Assembly: GCA_002946415.1 (NCBI GenBank)
Contig: NJPS01000046.1
Coordinates: 868,001 to 932,000, forward strand
DNA: 64,000 nucleotides
DNA from: Rutstroemia sp. NJR-2017a BVV2
Taxonomy: Eukaryota > Ascomycota > Leotiomycetes > Helotiales > Rutstroemiaceae
Direction of reading: 5' to 3'
The translations under genes and the position numbers were made by a program. The notes beneath the pieces are model-generated. The model saw only the letters and a program-made list of their open reading frames with translations, ran no database searches and was not told the DNA's origin. How positions within the stretch are numbered: position 1 is the first letter of the stretch; every line of letters starts with the position of its first letter. Positions 13,801-24,077 of this stretch are shown here, piece after piece.

Positions 13801-14279
13801 AAGTCAAAATTATGCATATTGCAGGTTGGACTAGCAGCGTAGCAGCGGTCTCTCTTCAGCGCACCTACCTAGTTGGGTTATCCGTGGGGGATGGTCATCA
13901 TGGTATGGAAGATTAGAAGAGTACTTCGTATGGTTAGAATTGCATATCAAAAAGGTCAAAGGCAGGATGCAGGAGGAACTGGGCCGTGGAAAAAGCAGAA
14001 AACCCATTAGAATGAAATTAACCGTTACCAGACCACCTGATATGTCGCATCAATGCCGAAACAGGTAATATTGGATCCGAGAGAGACACTGCAACAGTGC
14101 AAAGTCACTCAGCCAAGAATCTCATCCTTCAGGCGGACGTGGATGTCCTGGTCAGGACTTGATCAAGCCACCGCCGACTGAGGTTTCTCTGGAATCTGTC
14201 ATCCTAGTAAATGTATCTCCCGTGAAATCTGGCCGACTTGGACACACCTCCATACGCAGCAACCTTACCGTAACAGCTT
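4801..14279. other. Gene desert, no supportable gene
   Basis: About 9.5 kb with normal base composition and only short unrelated ORFs on both strands. The longest is about 163 codons (7860-8351, minus) and resembles no family I know. Simple repeats occur: a 16-bp tandem near 10,941-10,986, CTGTTGCAG-type repeats at 11,881-11,915 and a G-rich tract at 9,845-9,890. I saw no transposase, reverse transcriptase, long terminal repeat or AT-rich island. It probably includes distal regulatory DNA of the CON7-like gene or non-coding transcripts; this is inference. Confidence 0.5.
10941..10986. repeat. Short imperfect tandem repeat (CTCCATCCTCCATGCC)n
   Basis: Roughly three copies of a 16-bp pyrimidine-rich unit in tandem. 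It looks like a minisatellite seed; no coding role is visible. Confidence 0.7.
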
Positions 14280-17200
14280 ACTACACCCCTTGGCACACCC
14301 ACTTCTCTCCCATATTACGACGCTAGAGCCACGCACCTTCAGGGTTGACACGCATTCTTTAGCTCGACTGTTATCACTAGAACACGGATTTTCCTTCGAA
14401 AACAATTACCTAGTCCCAGTCCCAGACACCCAGAGCGATCCCAACGCCGATTTTCCTGGTCATTCATCGGGATCTCTCAAGCCCGTTTTCTCTTGCGGCG
14501 GCTTTAATCTGGTCCCCAGCTGTTTACGAACAGCCTAAGCCTAAGCATAAGCATAAGTTTGATCGAACACTCTTGCACACTCGGTCGCGGCCGACGGTGA
14601 AGGAAGCAACCCGCTCGTCAGTAGCCGTCCTTACTCACCACGTAGCCAGGTACTACCTTGTTTTTACTGCCTTGCCTACATTATCTGTCCGTAACTGAAA
14701 CCTAACCTACTGCTACCTGTGACTGACAATCTTTCGATCCAACTAGATCAGCTAGACTTTAGTTGGAGTAGCACGCAGTTGTCTTGTGGAGATTCAAACC
14801 GAAACGCGCGATTATTATCTGGAAACAGACGCCTACGCCTACCTACCCACGCACTGGCTCTGGCTTCATTTTTTTTCCAGACTAATTTCCCCAGAGATCG
14901 ATTATAGCCTTCCCGCGCACTTGGGTCGCCTACGCAAGCGTCGTTCTATCCTCCCCCATCAACACTATCGTTGTAGGGCCGCACCACACTGGTAAGAGCC
15001 CCAGAACAGACACCAAGCAATTGTCTTTGTCGAATGTTGTGCATATTTCTTGATCTTCCATAATTCCATCAAATCTTCAAGCATAATGAACCATCCGCTT
15101 CACCTGTCGAGTAACGAGCATTCTGTACTTACTCGTTTTGTGTAGATAGCAATATTCGCAAGGCTTGCCAAGAAATTCCTCCGAGGCTTTATTCTAATAT
15201 CGCTGCGCTAGTCACTGTGAGTTAGCTTCCTTCAACTATTTCATATCTTAGCACCATCTCAATATCATCGACGAGATACCAGCAAGAGAGGCTTCTCTCT
15301 GTAAAGCCTTCGACCTTTGTGTCCTAATTCCCACTGTGGTGTATCGGTGTCTGCGCACCGCGCGCATTCTTTCCTTCGTCATATCTTATCCATTGGACTG
15401 AGAAAAAAAAAGTTGTCCGAAATTATTTGTGCGGGTCCTGGCCACTTTTTATCATTTTCATCGTGTATTCACAACTTCCACAACTAACTCACTCTCCCAC
15501 AAAGACATCACAAAAAGCACTCTTTCTGCTTGACACGCTTTCTTCTTCTTATTCTGGAAGCACGGGTTGAATCATTGCGACAACTTTCCGAACGTCCAAT
15601 TCATCCAAGTCTTGGTCTTCAAGATCCACCTCGAACACACTACGCGTCGTTAACTCCCAGCCGTTTGCCCGCGTAAACGAACACGATCGGCTCAAGATCC
15701 CACGAAGACTAACTTCGATATCTGCGTCCTCGGATATAGCACTAGATCCCGAGACAAACATACTACAGCAAGTCTACGGTGGCAGTGTTCTCAACGCACG
15801 CAGACATTAGCCGTCCACGACGCACAGGCGCAGGACAACTCAGCTACTGTGAACACACCACGATTCGAGCGAGCGCCCATCTTCGAATCTCAGATAAGCC
15901 GGACAGTAAATAGCTGCTTCATTCATAACAACGGTGTTGCAGTTAGGGGATACAAGTTAAAGACAAGTTCAGGAACAAGGCGCGTCTACTGCAAGACCTT
16001 TAAGTGGATTGCACATCTTTAAGTGAACTGTTGAGCGAAAGATCTATCTCCTCGGAACAAGGGCTGCGGAACCCTAGATCATCATCATCTTTATTCAACG
16101 CAACCTCTGCTTCCGACTCCAACTGCCTCGAACTCGGTATTCGGGAACGATTTAAGTTTCTGCGTCCACACTTCTTGGCTTGTTCTGGACCCCTCTTACC
16201 TCATTGAAAGTCGGGAAAAGGGTTAATCGGAATAGCCAATCCCAGAGGCTGATCTCGTCTTACAGTCTTAGACAGAGGTGAGGGAAATTCAAGACAATTA
16301 GTGGCCGCCAAACTTCCAAAGGTTGTCCGCCCAGACTCCAACGCGAATCCGAGGCTCGTCATTTCTATTATTCCCGACACGACTAGCTGGAAGACTACTA
16401 CAGTATTGGCCCGACTAGCATTTACGCAAATCATATTGTAGCCCAGATCTCTCTAATCCTTGACGAATAAGGATTTGTGACGTGATCTACGGAGGACGGA
16501 ATACGCTGTCTAGACATCCTCAGCTGGAACTCCCAAGGTACATTGAAGTTGTATAGCGCTACCAAAGGGTCTAAGCTGATCGGCACCACCCAGAAGGGAA
16601 AGGCGCATCACCAAACCCGCATTCTTCAACCAAAGCTACCAGCGAAATACCCAGGCCTAACGAGCTAGGGCCCATCTTTTGACCTACCTTGGTTAGAGCT
16701 GGACAATATTTATCGTCATTGCTCGAGTCACGAATCATAACCGCGAATCAAGAAGAGTGTGCCTTTCCACAACAAACATACACTAGCTCCTTTTGCGACC
16801 GAACTTCCGATCGAAACAAAGGCGACGAGTGAAGGACAATCCGCAGGAGCATATTCGTTCATAACGGGTCGTCCAGATTCAATTCCTCTTCCATCATTCA
16901 TTCTCCAATAAAGCTCGCCTCGAGGACGCTACGGCACAAAGAGCCAAACTCTAAGAGAGCACAGACGACAATAAACCCACCCACGCATTCACTGCAGGAG
17001 GATTGCGCCTTCCCGTGTACGGCTAGTGCGCTCGGAAATCACTCGGTAACGAAGTTTGCCACCATTCCGCTTTTTCTCTTTTTCTCTTTTTAAAAATTTG
17101 CGGATTTGCGGATTTGCGGGAGAAAAATTATTTCCAACCTTTTTAGTGGAGAAGGCAAGACGACTTTGTCTGATCAAACATCAGCCACACGCATCCACGC

Positions 17201-18384
17201 TACCACCCAGCACACGCACGCACACGCCCTCCCCACTAATCTTTTTTCCTCCGCTGCTCTTCGATTCGCAGCAGCGTACGGAATACAGAGTCGTCGAAAG
17301 AAGCGTGCGGTAGAGAGACAAAGGATTGGACTGCATTCGCATTTGTCAGATCCGTGTCAGCAAAACAAAAGCCAACAATTCCTAATTCCTAATTCCTAAT
17401 TCCTCGGTCCAGCCGACACAGCAGCTGCTCAAGTTGGCAACCCGCGCGACAAAACAATTTCTCTCTAAATCGGGCGATCAATCGCTAGATTCATTACCCT
17501 AAAAGAATTGGAAATCTTCTGGAAACGTGCACTCTCGACTCTCGACTCTCGCAGCGCTTTTACTCCGCACACGCATCCAGATTCCAGCGTCCAGCCTGAG
17601 CGACTAGAGCGAAGAGCATTTTCCTCGGTCCCCTCCTTTTTTGCGCAGACCTCGCACACTTTGCAGCGTAGCGTGATCGCTAGTGGAGCAATTAGTTTCG
17701 CTGCATCATACTAAGCGTCATCCACTTACTTGCCTTTACTTTACCTTTACTGAGGTCGCCTTTGACAGGGTCATCCTACACCTTGCCCCAAACCTTCCTA
17801 GCGAAGCGGCCTCTTAACAAGCCTGCTCTTTCCTCGCCCATTCACCTCGCACCGCACGCACTTGCACCTCTTGAGTCTTCACCCCTCATAATTATCCATA
17901 ACCCATAGCCCTTAACCCATAACCACCCCGACCTACCGCAGACTAAATCCTTTTTATCCTTGCCCACTTCTTCCCACTACTTCAGTCTTCACTACCTTCA
18001 CCACCACCAATACTACCACCAGCCGAAACCTCCACCACCCACCACCCACCACTCACTTACTCACTACCACCACCAATTACCCTCTTGGTCGCCTTCCACA
18101 AAAATAAATTCGCGTCAAGTCAAGTATAATTTCGAATCAGTCTTAGAGCTCCGATCATTTCCAAGCACGAGCGTTGTACGCACCAGTCCGTCTTCGTTCG
18201 AAAGAGCTGCATCTGGGTTATCGAAGACAATTTGATTAGAGAATCGACAAAAAAAGAGGCCCCCAGAAGGCGCATCGGCACTTGTCATATAACTCACTCC
18301 GGTCTTGAGCGAACTTCTAAAAAGACAAGCTGAATTCCAGGTTGTGCTAGTTTCGTCCATTGACAACAACATACTCCAGGTTTC
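14280..18384 (+). other. Long pyrimidine-rich upstream region / probable leader of CON7-like gene
   Basis: About 4.1 kb immediately upstream of the CON7-like ATG is rich in C/T on the plus strand, as fungal promoters and leaders are. It contains short tandem repeats: GCCTAAGCCTAAGCATAAG-type at 14,533-14,557, ATTTGCGG x3 at 17,095-17,120, and four perfect AATTCCT copies at 17,377-17,404. Short upstream ORFs exist, for example ATG at 15,086 with a stop at 15,145. The transcription start cannot be placed from sequence, so how much is 5'UTR is unknown. Confidence 0.5.
17377..17404. repeat. Perfect (AATTCCT)4 tandem repeat
   Basis: Four uninterrupted copies of a 7-bp unit, about 1 kb upstream of the CON7-like start codon. 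The unit is not a standard microsatellite length. Function unknown. Confidence 0.9.
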
Positions 18385-20291
18385 GTGAGCTGTAGTATGT
18401 CCTTGGTCTCTCCACAACAATCTTCACATACCTTCAGCAACTCATTACTTACAAGTACCGACGGTGAAGGCAAGAACACGCCCGACGAAACAGAAGCAAC
18501 TCTAAGTACGCTTCTCGGAGCATACACAAACGGTCAGAAGCACACCTCTATGGAACGGGGTGCCACCGAATATACGCAGTCAGGTTTGCAAACGCCCTAT
18601 CCACACGCGTTCACCGACGCCCAGTCTGAAGATTCATCCGCAGATCACGCGTCTGCTGCGCAGTATACTCCCCAGCAAGAAGTTCGAACGAACAACTACT
18701 CGACCTCCGCGACTCCCACGTCCGAGTACGGTGTCTATCCCGCCTCAGCGCGTTCAGGTTCTTTCCCAGAGCACCTTCAAAGACCTTATCACCCAGCAAG
18801 CAACCACAGCGGTAGTAGTGGAGGAATGGCTCAACCAACAAGTCCGTCAATACCTTTGCAAGATGGTCGTTCAAACCATCAATCTGCGCAACTCAAGTCT
18901 GACCAGGATGTTCCTATAGATCCATCGATTGCTGCTTCCAGCCCAACGTACCCTGCGCACGGCGGCCAATACTCTCCCTATCCCCCACAAGAACAGATGC
19001 AACACGGTTACCAGCAGCATCCCAGCGGCGCGATGTACACACAGCCAAGACCAGATTGGGGAGGATACGGTCACCCAGCAGCACCTCACGGCATGCCAAC
19101 TTATCCGGTCAGTGGCGCTCAAACCCCAACATCTGCTGCTCCTGCGGGACGTCCAGGCCAGGTATGTGAAATAAACATTTGCTACTTTAACTACATAGCG
19201 CGTGCTATGAGGCAGTCTCATGCGGGTATCAATATATGAGGACGCGCCGTCAAGTCTTGCAGAAGTCTGCGAGCTTGGTAGTTTACTTATCTCTCCCAAG
19301 GGCAATCTGCCCCTCTTTTTCTACCCTGTTGAGAACCGCTAAAATTTAACAAGCAGCACCACTTCCCGCAGGTCTATTCCTTTGTCCCTATCCCAGGTGC
19401 ACAACAACACAAGCGCCCACGAAGAAGATATGAAGAAATTGAACGTATGTACAAGTGTGGATGGAATGGTTGTGAAAAGGCGTATGGTACATTGAATCAT
19501 CTCAATGCACACGTCACAATGCAGTCACATGGAGCAAAGCGTACACCAGAAGGTATGTCCAATATATTCCCTTTTTTCGCGTTCAAAAAATAGGTTCCCT
19601 CCGAGGAATAACCTCAAAATCGTGGTCGCGTAAAACCTGCGAAAGGTTCGGACGAACTGTAATTGATGACGCCGTTTTATTCTATTTTGACGGCTCTCGC
19701 GAAATTACTAAGAATTCTACGCTATTAATGATATGTGGATGATTTCACTGGCGTCAGACTAGTCCTGTCATAGTCTGGGGACAACCTCACTCAAATCTGA
19801 CACTAGCATGGGTTTACCAGACTCGCGGGTTATGTTGTGTTACATTGGCAAGCTAACGTTTGGTGCCATGCAGAGTTCAAGGAAATCCGAAAGGAGTGGA
19901 AGGCGCGCAAGAAGGAGGAAGAGCAACAACGCAAGGAAGCCGACAGTGCTCGCGCAGCAGCAGCTCCTGCTGATGGACAGCCTCCCGAGAACGCACCACC
20001 TCAAGGTGCTTACCCACCAGCTCGATCAGTTCAGTTACCACCAATTGGCTACCAGCCAGGCGCAGCAGTTCCCAACCAGTATCAGGCTGCGCCGGCCGCT
20101 GGGGGTGTTCAACAATTGCAAGAGTATGGCAACAACCACGCTATGCAATATTCAGGCTACCCAGCCTCGCCTTATGGCGCTCCAAATCAGATGTATAACC
20201 AACGTCATTACACCCTCAATTTTAATTCCTCATTGAATCCATGCTAATACTTTCTCTAGCTAACGGAGCTCAACCTAAGTATGAGCATTAG
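18385..20291 (+). CDS. CON7: CON7-like C2H2 zinc-finger transcription factor
   Basis: Predicted nuclear regulator. In Magnaporthe oryzae, Con7 controls conidial shape, appressorium formation and cell-wall genes (established for that species). Exons are 18385-19161, 19372-19552, 19874-20203 and 20260-20291, giving 439 aa. Introns begin GTATGT, GTATGT and GTCATT; the last ends TTTCTCTAG after a branch-like GCTAATAC. The last intron is chosen because splicing gives a compact tail QPNGAQPKYEH. Residues 1-259 are low-complexity (S, P, Q, Y-rich). The basic segment KRPRRRYEEIER (273-284) leads into one finger, C288-x4-C293-x12-H306-x5-H312, followed by a charged helix EEFKEIRKEWKARKKEEEQQ. Two N-terminal ATGs (18385, 18397) are possible. 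The family name rests on the finger and charged helix; the role in this species is inferred. Confidence 0.85.
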
Positions 20292-23200
20292 ATTGGACAC
20301 TTTGTTTACTCGACTGTTGTCGTGCGAAAAGTCAAGGTCACTCTCGGACCCGTCGGAGGATATCGTGTATCACACCTAATGGTTGCCACAGTCTTTCGCA
20401 CATGTATCATATGGGCCCTTGATTGCATTTGCTTCGGTGTCGTTCAATGCGCAAATTTTTTTCCCTCCTTGTTCTTTAGACATCTTTTCTTGATTCGGTT
20501 CGGCACCGTACACGATTTTCATGGCCTGATGACATTTCTCCTTTGTCGGACACTTTCTTCTTCGATCTTAGGGTGTCGAATCAAATGGTCGTGTTTGGGT
20601 TGCATTCTCTGGTTCTGTGTTTCTTTTTTCTCATGTGGTGAGGCGTCGCTGGGAGATGTTTTCTAAACCTAGGCCGTGTTTGTTTTTTCTCTCACGATGG
20701 ACCGGGAAGGAATTTGGGGAGTTGTCTGTATCACTGCATAAAGGTTCTTCGGGCTAGGGGGAAGAAGACTTTTAGGTCTCCTTTTTTTCTATGCAACGTC
20801 AAAAGAAAAAACTTTGTTTTCCAATCTACTTGGGGACAGAATGGATGGATGGGCAATCAAATTGACCGGGTGGGTTTTATTTTCGCGCGCGTGTGGTTTT
20901 GTTTTGGTTCGATTAGGTTTCTCCCAAAAATTACACCACAATTCCACCGTTCGATACACAAAATTTCAGGCTCTCTTCGTGGTGTTGTGTTTTCTCTCGT
21001 GTTGCTTTTTGATGCGATGGTTTTCGTTTGATTGGTTGGGTTGGGTTCGGTGGGGAGGAGGTAAAGGCTTGGGAGGGAAAGGGAAGGAAGGGTATATGAC
21101 AATGATGTTTTGATTGATTGATTGATGGATGGATGGATGGAATGGATGGTGGGTGGTAGCAGTATACACGGGTGTGTTTGTGTTACTATTGCAATTTGAC
21201 TCCCTTTCGGTTTTTCGTTGATGTGGTGGGATGGATGGAAGGGCAGAGAGCGAGAAAGAGCGGGAATACACAGCGGGAAAGAGAGAGATCTGCCTTTGAA
21301 TGGAATGGGAACGGGGGATTCGGTGAGTGGGAAGTAAGTGCATGTGTGTGTGCACAGCGGTGGTTTGAGGTTAGAGAGGCTAGGCTAGGCAGGCAATATA
21401 TATACGTTTATTATGCAGATTTTGGGGGTGGTTTGATGGGGAGGGTGATGAGGGAGGTGGGGTGTTTGATGGAGAGGTGTGTGATATGGTATGGTATGGT
21501 ATGGACTCGATTATATATATGCATGTGATTGTGACTGTGACGACTGTGGCTGTGATTGACCGGAATGACTGGGATGCGTGTGGATGTATATATTGGGTAT
21601 GTATACGCACCGCATAGCATGTATTTCGGTGTTGTGAGGTTGCGGAGCCGGGAGGGGGGATATTGGATCTGGAGGGGTAGAGCGGGTGCGGATATAGATG
21701 AATATGGATGGGATGGGTATGGGTATGGATATATGGATATAGATGGGTATGGATAGGTATGATTATACGGGGCGCAGGGACATAGAGTGAGGATGAGGGG
21801 ATAGAAGTGCGGAGCAGAAGAGGAGAAGAAGAAGGGCGACATGGAGAAGGGAGGAAGGGCTCTGGAAATACGGTGGAAACGTATAGTCTACTCTTGTTGG
21901 GTGGTTGGTTGGTTGGGGCAGGTGCTTTTCGAAGGAAAGGTCGTGGTAGGTTGAAGGGATAGATAGATGGATGGATGAGTGAATATTATTACTATTATCT
22001 GTCGAGCTTTCCATCTTCATATCAATCAATGCCTTGTACAAACTAGCTCGCCTATTTATTTCATAACTTATCATATTATATTACGTCATCAGTATTCTTC
22101 TTTCGACTTCCTACCTTTGTTCTTATAGCAGGTTTTTGGAGGCATTGGGTGGATGGATGGAGGATCTTGAAAGGTTCGTAGCGGACGGGCTGACTGGTGG
22201 TCTGGGTGGTTGGAGTGCGGTTTGGACTGAGAATGGGAGGGGGAGGGGAGGGGAGGGGAGATAAGAAGGAGGAAGAGAGGAGGAGGAGGAGAGGGAGGAG
22301 GAAGAGGTTATAAGTGCCCTTCCGTTATATATGATCTAGAATGGAAGTCTCTATTCCATCTCTTATCTATAAACGGTCCATCATCGTAACGAGGGTGGTT
22401 CTTGAGATGAGATGAGGTGTTGTTCCCCTTTGTGATATCAAATATTACTTTGTTCTTTGATGTATTGGTATGAGAAGGAATATGGGGTGGGTGGGTTAGT
22501 AGGGTGGTTGAGTTTTACCTTACCTTACCTTGCCTAAAAGTATTCATGGAGGGGTTGGCTGAGCAAATGGACGGGCAGGTGTGCTGGATGAAAGGGATGC
22601 AGTGCGTGAGTGCATCTAGGTTCTTTCTTCCTGGATAGTGTGGTGAGTTGGTGGGTTGGGAGGAACTGTGATGTTGGGAGTTGAAACCAGCAAAGTCAGC
22701 AGCTGCAAGACCCTTTCCCTTTCCCAATCCCAGTCCCAGTCCAGCAACACCATTAAAAAAGCCATCCAGCTACTCACTTCAACCCACCCACTCACTCGCA
22801 ACTCAAGAACAACCCAAAACGAAATGCAAGCCACAAAGAGCATTCCAGAGTAAATAAAATATGCATATCATTTATACCAAATATATTTAAGCCCTCAGTT
22901 CCCAATCCCAATCCCATTCGCATTCACAATCCCATCCCGTCCCGTCCAAAATCCCAGTCCCAAAAACCCAAACCATCATTTTAACAACCCAAAAAGCTCA
23001 TACATAACATAAGGTCCCAACCATTCATCCATCCATAAGACCTCTTTTCCACATCATCCAGACACGAGCCTAATCTAATCCCTCACCCATGAATCAAATC
23101 ACACCATACCATAACATAAAACAATAAATATATCTCATCAGACCATACCCATTCTCATTTCCACAAAATTTTCAAAATCATCGTCAGCTCCGTTCCGTCC

Positions 23201-24077
23201 CACAGGCATCCATCCATCCATCCATCCATCCCTCTATCTATATATTCCCAATCTCCCAACCCAAAAAGTCTTTGTCTTCTGTGTATAAATGACACCTAAA
23301 ACCATGATCCATCGAATCCATGCTTGACGGGAAAGGGATGACAACGAAAACAGCGAAGAAGGAAAAGGGCAAACAGCGTTCTTTTTTTTTTGATTTGATC
23401 TGACATGGTGTATAAAGACCCCAAATCCCATTGACCTAGAAGTAATGCATGCATGCATATCCCGACCACCCAGCTTGACTATGGCGAAAATCCAAATGTC
23501 AAAATTTTTAGTCTCCAACAAGCTGATGTGTAATGTATGCACTCTCGCCCAAGTTCAGAAAGAAGAAGTCTGGACAAATCAAAACAGGAACGTGAAGCCA
23601 AAAAGCAAGTATATCGCGCCCATAAAAAGACAAATAGTAGTGTGATAGGTATCTTTTCCATAAATATTCTCCTCGAAATGTGAACACACAAAATATGCAG
23701 CAAGAAACTTAGAATGAATTTTCCTTTCCGAATGTCCATGGAAAGTAGGCATCCGATAGTTTGTAATTGTTCCAAAGCAAAGAAAAAACCCAGAAGCCAA
23801 AACGCAAAATATTCATTCCATGTCCATTCAGAGTAAATCCGCCGTAGCCACCTTGGCTTTGTATGCATGGGTGTATCATGCGAAGAGATAGCACACCTCG
23901 AAAGACCCTCCCGTAAACACCAATCACTGCACGTACTGTCGATACAGAATATCATTAGAAAATATTTTTCACTTTTATAGCCCGTCCCAGAAGCCGTTCC
24001 AAACCTATACCGACACGCCTTCTGATGATAACTATATGCCATGAACAAGAAGAGAATTTTTGGATGAAGAGGGTGAA
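20292..24077. other. Convergent 3' space with strand-skew switch
   Basis: About 3.8 kb between the CON7-like and PUF stops, without a supportable gene. From 20.3 to about 22.7 kb the plus strand is G/T-rich, with GGATGG, TATGG and polypurine runs. From 22.7 to 24.1 kb it is A/C-rich (CCCAAT/CCATC repeats), meaning G/T-rich on the minus strand. This is what two long opposing 3'UTRs would look like. ORFs of up to 209 codons here are composition artefacts or unrelated to known families. Confidence 0.6.
22235..22310 (+). repeat. Polypurine tract with G-quadruplex pattern
   Basis: Six runs of three or more Gs separated by one to four bases, then (GGA)n-type purine sequence. On the plus strand this matches the G3+N1-7 quadruplex pattern and would be in the RNA if the CON7-like transcript reaches this far. 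Confidence 0.75.

Noticed and set aside
18115..19305. Several minus-strand ORFs opposite the CON7-like first exon
   Set aside because: They are shadows of the plus-strand coding sequence.
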